Assembly: GCF_905475345.1 (NCBI RefSeq)
Contig: NC_066588.1
Span: 11,153,473 to 11,217,472, forward strand
Reading direction: 5' to 3'
Length of the DNA stretch: 64,000 bases
From: Vespula vulgaris
Lineage: Eukaryota > Arthropoda > Insecta > Hymenoptera > Vespidae
Both the position numbers and the translations under genes were made by a program. Below the pieces are notes generated by a model. It was not told the origin of the DNA. It saw only the letters and a list, made by a program, of their open reading frames with translations, and made no database searches. Below are positions 12,701 through 26,240 of this stretch, piece after piece. The number at the start of each line of letters is the position of its first letter. Positions within the stretch are counted from its first letter, which is position 1.

Positions 12701-14286
12701 TATAATTATTAAGTTGACCTCGTACGATAATTTACTATACAGTCTACAAATTCACAAAATATTTTTGTAATTTTTTTTCATTCCTTCTTAATCGAGCCTA
12801 TGGAAACAACAAGGATAAAAACATCCGAAACGATCCAACTTTTTTTTTTTATAAATACACGAATCAAGATAGTAAACGAAATTTTATCTAATTACCTAAT
12901 TCTAACGAAAGGAAAATGAATTTCCATTCATGAAGAATATGACACCTATCTGTGTAAATGTTCGCCCAGTAAAAAACTTTATGCATCACTTAATTACTAT
13001 CATAATCATAATACGATCTAATAATGATTATTATCTTCATTTCTCATTATCACGGATCGATGAATCTACAAATATCAAAATTACAGATAACCTTCTCCAT
13101 GCGATTAAGAGAAGATAAGTTTTAGCGGAAGGGAGAAAAGCAATTTATCGTTTCGGTGAATCCACGATGGAAATATGCGAATCGATCCGCCTACCCAAAA
13201 GTATTTCTACCCTCTGACGAATTAAAAAAAGAACTAAGATGTAAAACCCATTGGAATCCCTCGATTTATAGAAGGAATTACTCTTACGAACGATTGATCG
13301 GCTTACTTCCAATGAAAAAGTTTAAATATCCGAAGACATACGCTTTCATCATCAATCTTTGCTTATACGATCTCATTTTACGAAAGAGGATTAGATAACT
13401 TTAATAACACGTCGCTAATGTTTTTTATTAAACATAATAATTAAACATGTGTGTATATATATATTTTTGTTGTTGTTGAATTAAATTATATGTCCTAAAG
13501 TAAGATATATCTATTTATTGACTCTAATCGACAAAAATAAAGTCATTATTAAACGTATAACAGATGAATATCTCTAATATTAATAATTAATACACGGAGT
13601 ATTAAATATTTTCTGTTTTGTTATTATTTATAAGAATATTGAATGGCACGCCTGAAAATAGATATCACGCCCTACTTTCTTACGCAATCATTGTTACTAC
13701 GACACCATCTACCAGCACGAAACTGTTTTAAATTCCCCTGATAGATAACGTGTTTATATAAGTTTGTATAGCGTGTTGTCTATCGCAGGGGCTTAAATAA
13801 ATGTGATATATGATATAGAATGATAGGTGACATTGGTAACTATTATTATCAACAAAGTGTGAAGTGATACCAGTATTTAAACATGACATTTCTAACATTG
13901 AAATAAATAATAACAAATAATAAATAAATGAATACGTAATGATGAATACGTAATTTGCATATAATGGAAACGTAAATGAGATTCATTAAGTTTAAACTAA
14001 TAAATAAAAGAGTAAATTACTAAATGCTAATAAATTTTGATTAATTATGAGTATTATGACTCGAATTTAATATCAACTTTTTTGTCATGTTTTCTCAAAC
14101 ATTATTTAATGTAGAAAACGAATAAAAATATTAAATATGCCTTTGTAAATTATTAGAGTTAAAATGTTATGAAAAGATACTTAAAATCTTCCAAAGATTT
14201 TTCTAGAAATAGCAGAAGAGTTTCTTTAACGAACAATATTAGGTAATTATAAAAACAAAAATGGAAAATACATAAAATAATCTTAC
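9785..14286. other. 4.5 kb without a recognised gene
   Basis: This stretch lies between the GPCR stop codon and the last visible dynein exon. The first 170 bases are probably receptor 3' UTR. I searched the minus strand for the dynein continuation expected after the AAA2 Walker A loop and found no matching block. Short open frames, such as 13156-13398 (+) and 13728-13916 (-), have no recognisable motif. The rest is AT-rich with poly(A)/poly(T) tracts. Confidence 0.6.
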
Positions 14287-17200
14287 CTTTGTTTTGCCAG
14301 ATCCAGTTGGTCCGACTAACATCAATCCGTGACGTACCAAAGTAGTCTCGTAGAGCTGAATAATTTTCTTCACAAATTCTAAATTGGCAACATATAATAA
14401 TAATAATGATAATCAATTTCTTTATTTATTAATATCTATTCACTTTATATAATTTATAAAATAATTAACTAATTATTATAAATACCATCGACACTCTCTA
14501 AGCCCTTTTCTAAAATAGTTTTACGGATCTCCGCTTCAAGGATTCCATAGTCTACAGGTAATTCAGTCAATTGCGGAAAGAGGTCAGATACAATCCCTTT
14601 AAAATATAATAACAAAAGCTAATTAAAAATTTTAATTAAAATTAATTGATTAATGAATAAATTAATAACGATAAAAATAAATTGAAAATATACATAATGA
14701 TTAATAAGAAATTTTATTACCGTTAAATAATTTCAAATCATCGCTTAAAAATTTCGGCACGTTGACATCTCTCAAAGCACGTAAACAAATTTGTTGTTCT
14801 TCAACGTCTTTCAATTCTCTTTTCAGATTACCTGCTACAGCTATAACAGTCTTTACAGCACGCATTCCAAAATCATAATGATCCTACGAGAATAAACTTT
14901 ATGAATAACAAAATGATGATACAATATAAATCTTAAGTTATTTCTTATAGAAAAATAAAAACCTGAGTACTGAGTTGCTCGGAACTTAATTTAAAAGTAG
15001 TTGTTATCTTTCCAGCCAGAGTTTTAGCATCGGAGAATCCGTAAGAGAATAAAGAAATCTCGGCGATAAGAGCATAATTTGGCACCATCATAGCCACTGG
15101 ACGGAAAAGAGCTTTTAAATTATCAGGCAATTCTGTTCGACCGGCGTAACCCGGATTCATCGTGATGAAAATTGCACAAGAAGGTTTAAGTGTAATTTCT
15201 ACTCCCTCGAAGGTGAATCTAAATAGATATATAAGATGTGAAGTGAGAGATATTTCGAACAGACATTGAATAATATACTACATTAAGAAGATAAGAACTA
15301 ACACTTCAGCTCTAATTTGTTGAGCCTTTTGAATAGTCATAATTTGTTGTGCTATTACAGATAATACTTCGATATCTATTCTGTTAAATTCGTCAAAGCA
15401 TGCCCATGCTCCTGCGCTATAAAAAGGAACGCAATATCTTGTTATTATTCGAAGAAAATTAAAGATAATATATAAAGTAAAAATTATTTATATTATTATT
15501 TATATATTTATCTATAACAATTATAATTATAATAAATATTATAAATTAGAAATTATAATAAATATATAAAAATTATTTATATAATTATATATCTTATATT
15601 GTTTGTATAAGAGGGCAATATAATACCTGGCAAGACCTTTAAAAAATTTTCCCATAGACAAAAAGTCCAGCTGATCGGAACAATTAAACACAACACATTG
15701 AATAGCAAATGCTTTAGCTAAATCTTTCGTCGTTTCAGTTTTTCCAGTTCCAGCTGGTCCAGCAGGTGCTCCACCAAATTTCAAGTGAAGAGCACCAGTC
15801 AGTGTTAAATAACATCGATCCGTTAAAGGAGTGATAACCAATCTACCGTTGTTACCTAAGTACTCGTAACTGAAAAATAATTTCTTTTAATTTCTCATTA
15901 TTATAATTTATTAATTTTTATTACACCAAATTAAAAAGAAAATTCTAAGCTCTTTTTCTAACACTGAATAATGTATAACGCTAGATATTATATTCGATAT
16001 AATTTACCCATACGAAAACTCCGCATTTACCGCACGAACTTTTAATTCGCTATCAACCCAATAATATCGTAACTGTGATATCCATTCAAAATCGTTAACA
16101 TTTGTTACATTTTCTTGAATTAGTTTATACAAAACATCTCTTGCATGTACTTCGATAATAATTACAGCCTCGAGCATTAATCTTTGGATTTCAGTATGTG
16201 GACTTCTTATAAGTTCCCGCAGATCATCCAACTATGAAGCATTAGAAACGTAGGTAACTCACAACATATTTAATTAAAAAAGATAATTAACTTAATTTCA
16301 CAATATTTACTTGCGATAACATCACTTCATAAAAATTCCGCAGTGCGTTACGTTTTATGGCATCTTCGACGTGAGCTGTCCAATAAGTTTGACCACCACA
16401 AAGAACGACTTGACCAGGCCACATATACACCCATTCCTTTCTACTTGTTTCCTCGACAATTTGAAGAGCTTCGCCGATAATTTCTCTTAAGGTATTACGC
16501 ATAGCTTCTTCTACCAATCCCAACCAATTCTCAACGTTTCCTTCGGGATAAATTGGTGGTCTTAACACAACTTCTTCATATTCCGCTGAATACATTCTCG
16601 TAATAGCTAAATCTTCTTCGAATCTCAATTCCCTCATATTTTCAAAACACTTTTTAAGATGAGGTTGTACGGCTTGCACATTTTTCGTTTGAGCAACTAT
16701 CTCGAGCAATTCATCGTCGCTAAGGAAGAAAAATCGTGGAAAAACCATCCGTTTGGTTTCTAAGTAATCAGCCAAACCCTTTTGTACGACTTCTAACAGG
16801 CTGATACTCTCCTTCAAACTTTCTAAGAGCGTTTTGTCTGGACAGATTTTCATTATCTATAAACGTCGATCGAAAAAAAAAATTTTTCTTTTGAGATTTA
16901 TTATCAGAACAGTAATAAAAAGAAAATCGTGGATAGTTTAGTTTCGTCGGAGAGATATTAAAATAATGTTAAGTCTTAAAAATTATGAAAAAATGTTGTT
17001 AATTACATAAGGGCATTCGTGTGCTGTTTTCATTATCCGTCTCCAAGTACGATCCATGGTATTAAACTTTCTTGTTTCCACCGGTAATTGTCGACTAATA
17101 TCTTCTGACGAAAAGATTGGTTCCAAGTACATCCAATGTCTTGTGAACGTGGAACAAATATAAATGAAGACACGTCCAATGTAAATTTATCTATAAAACT

Positions 17201-20200
17201 TACTTTTGTACCTCTATCCATAACAATATAACTTCCTGTGATAATTTTAATTTTTGATCCCATTCTTCGAATCGATCCTCAAATACAGCTTTAAAAGGAC
17301 TAAAACTAATTTGTTGCGCATTGAGAATATGATCGTCTAAGAGCATTAGGGTTTCATCGGCAATTTTCATGATATAAGTACCTAATTGATAACGATAATA
17401 CTTAGAATTTATATAAAATAACATTTTAATCATTGATCTTAACAAAATGCAAACCTGTATTTTTATAAGGAATGACATCCATTGTTATAGTGTCCCAGGC
17501 GCTGATCATTTTATCCAAAATCCCTTCTATCGAATATTCTTTTTCTGCTTCATCCGCAACAGTCATTACAATTTCCTCATATTGCATAATACCAAGAAGG
17601 ATCAATTCCTTGAATGTCAATGTCGGTGTTAGTGCCATTTGTATGCCAGTGACAATGCTGAGTTCATCGAAATGTCGAGGTTTCATGCCTGGATTCCTAA
17701 GAGCTTCTATCATCCCTACGTAAGGCTTAAAGTCTTCTATCTGATCCCTTATATATTCGGCTACAGCAGCAACCTCTGATCAAAATGAGAGCACCTTGAT
17801 TACTGATTCGAATGGTGGATAATACTCGAATCGATAGACCCTTAAATTTAATACTTGGAAATTCTTTGAAAATCTTTATGCTTCGGGACATTGCCTTGTA
17901 CATTTCATTTACATAATTGTCGATATTGGATCCATCAATTGTTATCAAGGGATTTTCCATCCATATTTCATGCCATTTCAACCAATCTAAAAGCAAGACG
18001 AACTAAGCTTGTTCCAAATTCACTTAAATTTGTAAATCGTGTAAATTATGTACCTGATGCCGTTATCCAAAGCGTTTGATATGGCTCGAAATCTTTCATA
18101 AGTTTGGTAAGACTCTCGAATGGTACAACAGGAAGTCCAAGTAGTTTTTGACGCTCGTTTAACATTATTCCGGTTTCTTGACATTCCTTCATCATTTTCC
18201 AAATTCTTCTAATATCAATAGCAATCTCGTGAACCATATTAATATTCGTTTGTAAAGCAATATTAGCAACGTTTCCTACAAGCATATCTATTTTCTCTTG
18301 CAACATTATCTCATCTTGCAGTTGATTTTTCAAAAATTTATCCTGCTCTGCTATAAAACGTTCCTCGGTTTCAACGATCTACGATTATTTATAATTAATA
18401 TTTTTGTATAAGTGTAATTCGCAAAAATAAAATCTCGATAGAGAATTCTTTACCAATTGTTCTATTTTATAAGGATAACCAATCGCTTCCCACTTGGCAT
18501 GAAAATCTTCATCTGATAAGTTCCAGCGAAAATGCTCTAGAATATCAAATTCGATTTTCACTTTCTGCGTGTTTTCATCAATATTCTTTACTGTCAACGG
18601 AATCGTTTCCACCCATTCTTTTTTATCAAATAGATGTTCTACATTCCTCGATTCTTCTTTTAACTTTGCATTTATTTCTGTATATTCGTCCAAAATTTCA
18701 TCAATCTTAGAACGAAGTTTGTTCGTGAACATAATGAGTAATCGCGTGGAACAATCTTCGCGCTTCGTCATTAAAAATTCTTTCAAAGGTTGTACATTTA
18801 CATTAAAAGGACCGATGAAAATATGTTTTGGTAGAGTATTTTCAAGATTATTTTTCATTCTACGATGAAATGATATTTCATCCGTAATCTCGACGGCCGT
18901 ATGTTCTTCGTTTTTAAAGTTCCTAAGAACATAATATATTTAAGTGTTTAAGTAACAAATATTTGCAAATTAAACGATTGATCTACCGTTGATTTAAACA
19001 AAAATACTATCTTAACTTACTCGATATATTTTTCAATGTCCATTTCGAAAAATTCGAGATATTTATAATATTCTTTGGCATAAGCTTTTAAAGGTATGAT
19101 TGCCTTTTCGTATATATTTAATAAACGATTTCTAACGTCACATATCCTTTCATTATACAGACCGACCGAACTAAGAAAAAGGTCTACTGGAAATTTAAGG
19201 AAGGTAAGCAGAAATGGATGTACTTGTCTTATTTGATGGCACAGTGACAACGAATTATCAAAAATAAATATGATAGATTCCTAAAATTATAAATAAATGA
19301 TACAAACTTTAAGACTTCAAAAATTAATATTTTATATATGATTACTTTGAAAGCTTCAAGCTTAGTAGAATAATATGCTCCGTTACTATTCATCAGAAGA
19401 TCTACTTTAAAAACAGGAGGAACAATACAATCATATTGAGTCTGCATTAAATCATCTCCCCAAATAAAATCATCCTTAATATCAAGTATACAAAGTCCTG
19501 GACTTTCTAACATTTCGATGTACAAAGAAACAGAATTTTCTACAAGATTTCGCAAAGCATTCTGTAAATAAAATAATATCTATTTATTAATATTTAATTA
19601 TCATCTATTTTACTGAATACGGACTTGCATATGGAAAACGATGAGATCCATAAGACGTTTCAATTTCATAACTTTATATATTTCAGCAAACTTTTGATCG
19701 AGATTAAACCATCCTTTTCCTACATCCCTCAAATATATTCTAACCGATTGTGTTATTTTTTCTAACCATGGTTCTTTTAAATATTTCATCGCGATCGTCG
19801 TAGTTTGATTTTGTTGAGTTTCGAATTCGTTTAAGGAGATTGACTTCCCATAATTCGATACGAATAAATTCATGCCTGATACGTAAGCACATTCGTAGAC
19901 TACACAACGCATAGCTTCGTAAACCTCTGGCAATACGTACAGCGTGTACCAATGGAAGTAATCTTTAATCTCCTAAAATTATTATCTAATTTTATCCAAT
20001 TCTAAATTATGATTATCTATTTTTATCCAATATCTAAATTTATCCAATTTCCAATTACATATACGTATAATGAATCATTCATTTCAGACATTTTTATATA
20101 GTAAAATTCTTGAGCGAAATAGATTAGTTTAAATGTATTACTTTAAAATTCTTCATGTCCGTAGAAACTTTTCCCATTTGTGGTACCACGAATTCGTCCG

Positions 20201-22049
20201 TAGAGAATTCTATTCGCAAAAATTTAAATACATTCGGACAATACTCTATCACTTTTCTCCACATAAGATCGCACATAGTTCGACGATAATCACGCTCTAC
20301 TTCGTCCATTAACTGAATAATTTACGAGTGACGATATAATATAATACAATTTAATATAAAATAATATAACAATAATTTTCTGCGAAAATGAGAAATTTGT
20401 ATATACTTACAGCGATAATATTTCGAATTTTGTACTGGACAACATGTTGTCTTGTAGAAAGCTGAATAATAGTTTCCTTTTCTTTTTCATTCAACGTAGG
20501 CATATCTTCCACTTCCATGCAATCCAAATAAAAATTATATCTACGATAACGCGATATAAATAAATTGGAAAAATCTATGTAATTAATTAAATTTTGATTA
20601 TATTAAATATATAATTAATATTAATGAATTAAATTGTATCATTAATGAAATTAATATATAATTATTATAATTACTAATTGTATTCAATATAATTATTATA
20701 ATTAATTAAATTACTTAGTTAAATTAATTAATTAATTAATTATATTAAATACGTAATTAAGCAAGATAGTTAATTGAATAAGACAATTAACTATATTAAA
20801 TTTATTGACCTAATATTCGTTTCGACTTTTTGTCTTTCTCTCACTGCAGCTGCAACCCGTCGCGCAAAAACTTTAGGATCCTCAGCAATAAATCGGATAT
20901 ATATCCTAGGTAATAAAAAAGTTCTTTTATGACCGTCCAATGTCAAGACAGTCCACAATTTCTTGTAGCTATCATAATCAATTACTGCAGAAAGGTGCCA
21001 TCCATATAAATTATTTAATTGTACATCAGACAAATAATTACGTTCGTTGGTAACTTTTTCTACAAATGACATAGCAGGTAACGGATGTCGAACGCCATCG
21101 ATGAAACCTAAATTTATCCAATCGCTCGACGTTCTATAAAACATATGAAAATATAAACACGTTTCAATGTTTTATCGCAAATAAAAATGATCTCTAATGG
21201 AATAAAAATTTATACGAGATATTCTTTACCGACAGTCGAATTCCTCGTCGTCAAATATTTCGAGAGGCAAATAATTTATTTTTGAATATAACCCGTATTT
21301 ATCTTCTTTCGACGACAGCGATGAGATTATTTTTGGCGGTAAAATATTACTAGGTGAAATTCCTTCATTCTTTAACGCTTCCTCCAAACTTTGATTTCTG
21401 TACAATCTACGTCGCCTTTCCATTTCTACATTTCGTGGTAAACGTTTAGATTCCACGTTGTGTTCCATTTGAACTTTCGGTGCAAACGTCTCAGCCGGAA
21501 AAATCTTTATGGATAAAAACATTTTCGTTACTCATTTAAAATATCGTAACGATTTTTTAAATCTTTATGTTAACGTTTTATAAAATATTAAACGATCATT
21601 AAATGGAAAACTATATTTACGATCGATTTATCTTCAGGAAAAGTCATCCATCTTTCAGCTGCACCCAGAAAATATTTCGATTTTGTAGGTATAAGGTTTT
21701 TTATAACTGCGCCATGTTGTTCAGTAAATATTTGCCAAACGAGCTTAGATCTTCTTGGTACAGTAGGAAGAAGATGTAATGCAGGATTTACAGGACATTC
21801 TAACGTACCTATAATTGATTTCAATCATAATTACAAAAACTGATATGATTATTAATTAATTATTGATATTATTAATCAGTTACTACAGATATAATTATTA
21901 ATTTGATATTGATCATATTATATGTATAAATGTATTTTCATGTACTGACCCGTAACAATTTCGGAATAATAACCTCTTTTTGGTGGGATTTGATTATTTT
22001 TATAAATCGGATTCATTTTATCGAAACTGAAACGATTAACGATTGACAT
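14287..22049 (-). CDS. Dnah1: Axonemal dynein heavy chain, DNAH1-like, 5' part only (tail to AAA2 Walker A)
   Basis: Motor subunit of an inner-arm axonemal dynein, powering flagellar or ciliary beating (in insects sperm and chordotonal neurons). Exons on the minus strand: 22049-21950, 21808-21621, 21504-21230, 21133-20810, 20540-20411, 20312-20142, 19972-19625, 19561-19346, 19280-19021, 18922-18454, 18378-18054, 17986-17826, 17773-17455, 17381-17204, 17139-17007, 16856-16311, 16231-16008, 15869-15627, 15416-15303, 15218-14963, 14883-14721, 14596-14486, 14378-14287. All phases close, giving about 1,782 residues. The tail precedes the linker (RFFFLS.DELLEI, VQPHLKKCF), AAA1 Walker A GPAGTGKT (about 1493-1500), Walker B CFDEFNR, the ITMNPGYAGR sensor loop, and AAA2 Walker A GPTGSGKT (about 1774-1781). 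Coding then ends at a consensus donor (GTAAGA, 14281-14286). The remaining 2,200 or so residues of a usual heavy chain are absent. The family is certain; DNAH1 rests on the N-terminal RYNFYLD block and the AAA1-AAA2 text. Confidence 0.88.
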
Positions 22050-23769
22050 ATTTAATTGAACAATTTTTCGTAAATCAAGATAATTTTTAAACTAATAAAT
22101 TTTCTTTTTTTCTAACGTACCTATAACTATCGTTACATTACAGTTTATAATACAAATTATCTATCAAACGTTTTTGGAAACGTTTATATTCTCGTAATAT
22201 TTATGACTTTTTTAATATTTCATATTAGACAATATCCTATTTTATTAAAGGAAATCGTCTTAATCCAAATTGATCGAAGCGTCTCCTAGCGTTATTTTTA
22301 AGAAATTTGATTAATCAGTGATGTATCAAAAAAGTTACCCTTATGATTACTGTATCTAATACTGTGTCTTAATTAAGTTTTGAATACAACAGAAATACTG
22401 CATGATGTATACGTTCATTTTTCATTTGATCAAATTTCCATTTTAATATATCTTGCAATTAGCCTTATTGTATCTTGCAACGGAGAAATGCGAAATTGAT
22501 TATTCCTTGTTCCAATTTTTCTTTTTTTTTTCTCCATAGTTTCTCTCTTCTACCATATTAATATTTTTTAGCGGTTTCTTTCATCCTGCAACTACGATAT
22601 TATCATTTCATTACGCATGAAGAATTTATATGTAAATTATTCGTTTAAATTATACATCTGAAAATGTTGAAAAAATGTGTATATTCGAATGAAGACAACA
22701 TTGATAAAAGAATCTTTTTTTTCTCTTCTCTTTTTTTTTTTTTTTTCTTGACGAAAAATGTAAAGGTTTGTGTTTACAGTAAAAGATATCTATATGAAAA
22801 AAAGACTAAACTCGTACCATATCACATTTCTGTTATCTAAGAAATTATGTAAGTGTTACAGATGTAATAGATAAAAAGCTTTTAAAAATAGCAATCGTAC
22901 CATCATTATTATCTTATGATTTCTTATCTGTTAAGAACAATTTGAGAACTGTTTTTCTGTATGAATAAAACAATAATATTTTCATGATTCATAATTTATT
23001 TATATATTTGTATACTTATATTGAGTAATATATAGACACTTAAATATTTCGAAAATAATGCATTTTTCAAAAGAAGATTTGGATCGAATGTTGTTTAGTT
23101 TTAAAAAGCAAACATAACAGCATTATTTATTCTTGTTTCGATCGATGTCTTGAAGTTTCAAGATCAACTTTATTGTTTCTAATGGAAATCTGTAATCTTT
23201 ATAACGATATCTTATACGATATCTTATTACGTAAAAGAAAATAATTTTTGTCTAAAACATTTTTTTATCCAACTTCTATTTTCTACGCTATTTGACGTTG
23301 TTTAAATAAAATAATTACGTCAGGTATTCTTTATTAAAAAAATATTTTAATCGATATTCATTAGTGATCCATGTGACATTCAATGCATTGATATATGAAT
23401 ACAAAGTTTACTCAAATCTGCTCTCATCTAACAGTAATTTTTACCAGAAAATCATATATATATATATATTAAATCGAATTGAATTTATCGATTATTATTA
23501 AATAGAATATATATAGATTGACTAATAAAATCAAAAGTAAATAAAATCTGAATATATATCTTTATATCATTCTTCTTAACGCACAACATCTGTTTAAACA
23601 ATATATGTATCTCTTCTATTTAATATCATAGATTATATATATATATATATATAGAAATATTTTGTATAGCATTTAAGTGAACATCTGTGATTAAATTAGT
23701 TTATAAAATTAAAATATTCTTTTTTATAACATTTATAACTAAATGATATTTAGAATTATTGCTTTTACA
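22050..23769. other. Intergenic, dynein 5' flank and glutathione synthetase 3' flank
   Basis: No coding sequence is supported. The stretch is strongly T/A-rich with short TA runs near 23456-23470 and 23635-23652. The part next to 23769 is probably the glutathione synthetase 3' UTR. Confidence 0.6.
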
Positions 23770-26240
23770 TTATGTTACTAAATAAGGACTATCTAAAACT
23801 CCAACACCTGCAATAATACCTCCTTCATTTTCAGTTGACATCTTAGTTCTTAGAATATGACCAGCTTCTTCATTATATAGTATATCCGTACGATTACTAA
23901 AAATATATAAATAAAAAGTAATATTAATCAATGCATTACATCAATAACAAAAAAAAAACTAATAACTAAATATGATATAAATTTACCCTATAATTACTCC
24001 ATATATACCAAGCTCTGATATAACGTCAGATAACAAGGTGTCACTTGAACTGATAAGATAGTTCTTTTGCGAAGGAGGATTAATACGATCCATGAGAATC
24101 CATGCAGTGCGCTCCTTCGAATTCTTCATTTTTGTTAAATATATTCTAACGTTTTCATTGTATAGATTGTTACCACCACCTTCGCGTTGTGGCTTAAGAA
24201 CATACTTTTCAGGTTCGCATATAGCTTTTGTTATAATTTGCTCTGCTTCTACATTCTGTTATGTTAACATAATTTTATATAATATATATATATGTATATA
24301 TAAAACATAATACTGTTAAATTAAATATAATTTATGCTTTTAAAAGTAAAAATGTTCCGAGTGTAATGCTACTACTTATAATAATACAACTATTATTTTA
24401 TGTACATATAATATTATTATATATAAAATATAATATATTATAAATTCAATGTATACATACTAATGTATACATACTTACAAAATCCAATGAATATAAACCG
24501 GTAAATATTTCTTGAATTTTAGCCACAGCAGAGGGTTCCTTTATGAACATATTTAATACATTTGGTTCAACCAAAGCTTGTTGAATCTGTGAAAATTTTA
24601 AGAAATAAATTTACCTTTAAATTAAATACTAAAAATATAATCACTATATAACTTTTAATTAAAAATTTAACACACTTTTTTAGTTCCTGCTAAATGATAT
24701 TGTATTGATGGACATTTTATAGCTTTAGAACGTTCTATGAGTAAACGTACATCCCATTCCTTCTCAGTAGGATATGCCTGAAGTTCGTAACCAGATCTAA
24801 AGTATACTACAGCAACTACTAAATCATCTCTAAAAATATTTTAAAATATTAACTTATATGAAATTGATATTTGTCTTTAATTTAATTATTGACTAAACAG
24901 TGAAGTAAATGTATACTCACACAATTAATTCTTTATTAGATCCTAATTGTGCAACAAGTACCAGATCGTTTAAACTTCTTCTGATAACCTTAATAGTAGG
25001 ATTTAGCTTCCGTATTTCAAACTCATGAAATCTTTGATCACTTATATTATAGGTAATATCTTCAACAACAATCAATATCACAGCTCTAAAATTAACCAAT
25101 ACACATTTATTAATATTAATGTTTATATACAACAATTATAAAATTCATATAAAAAACAGTATATATACTTACCTACTATCATCATATAATGACCATGCTT
25201 GAGTTAATCCTTTACAAAGTCCAATAACAGGATTATTTAATGGTAGCTTTGAACCAATACAAAATAATAATTAAATTATTAATATATAATTAACAATAAT
25301 ATGATATAATTATTATTATAGTTTTCTTTTGGACAAGGCACTTACAAATTCTAATTTATCCGCATGTCCTAATTCTGTTAAAATATATCTGAAAAAAATA
25401 TAAATAAAACAATTTATATAAATATATATTTTTTATAAATTATTATATAACAATATAAAATACCTATGATATTCTGAAACAATCTTGGACAAACCAGCAA
25501 AACTAGCCGCAATTGTATTTAATTCCACTTGTTTAATCTCTTTATTAATACCATTATGTAATAAATAATCAGATCTAAACAAACCAAGACTAATATCCTA
25601 CAAAAAAGATCATTAACAATTATTAAGAAAAATAAATATAAGGAAGACATTTTATTTTTGAAAAATTATTATACTATTTAATAAACATTATATATAATTT
25701 TTTTTTACTTGTGCAAATCCTTCCTTATAAACTGTTTCATATATATTGAATAGCCTTGCCGTAAAATCATCAACTTCAATTGTTCTAAAACATATATATA
25801 TATGTGTATATTTAAATACTTATTTTAAGTAAACAATGAATTGACAGATATAAACTCAAAGCTTTATAGGATTATAATATAATACATACCCTTTTAAAGT
25901 ATTTCTAATAAAATTATCATCATGTGCTACTTTGTGCATAATTTCATTTAATAAAACTTGTATATTTTTTACTTTTTCAAAATACTTCTTTGGAAAACTT
26001 GAAGGTAATAGAGTAAAAGGTGCAATTTGTATTTGACTTTTATTAAAATTTTGCTTTGATCTCATGCTAATACCTAAAATATTCAAAAATATTATAACAA
26101 TAAATATTGCAATTATTATATTTCTGAGAATACATACCATGCATAAGTGTCCAATCTTTAGCTTTGTCTATAAGATCTTGCAATTCTCTTTGTGAAAGAT
26201 CAAGATTTATACAAGGTTGTAACTGGAATGTACTCATCAT
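23770..26240 (-). CDS. Gss: Glutathione synthetase
   Basis: Cytosolic ATP-grasp enzyme that joins gamma-glutamylcysteine and glycine to make glutathione, the second step of glutathione synthesis. Eleven exons on the minus strand: 26240-26138, 26073-25890, 25784-25709, 25597-25464, 25388-25346, 25246-25173, 25085-24921, 24829-24676, 24586-24479, 24255-23987, 23896-23770. They give 478 residues in phase, as expected for the animal enzyme (about 474). Visible family blocks are APFTLLPS near the N-terminus, LGLFRSDYL and ELNTIAASF in the substrate-binding part, the glycine-rich triad EGGGNN (about 372-377) over the ATP site, and the C-terminal loop GGIIAGVGVLDSPY (462-475). The start is the first of two adjacent ATGs (26240 and 26237); either could be used. 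No inactivating change is seen. Confidence 0.96.

Noticed and set aside
13156..13398. Plus-strand 80-codon frame between GPCR and dynein
   Set aside because: It begins without ATG, resembles no protein known to me and is not dynein on either strand. It could be decayed transposon sequence, but there is no evidence for that.
15539..17478. A dynein pseudogene, suggested by frame changes between adjacent open frames
   Set aside because: Every frame change is explained by a GT-AG intron with matching phase; no internal stop or unspliceable frameshift remains in the 23 exons.
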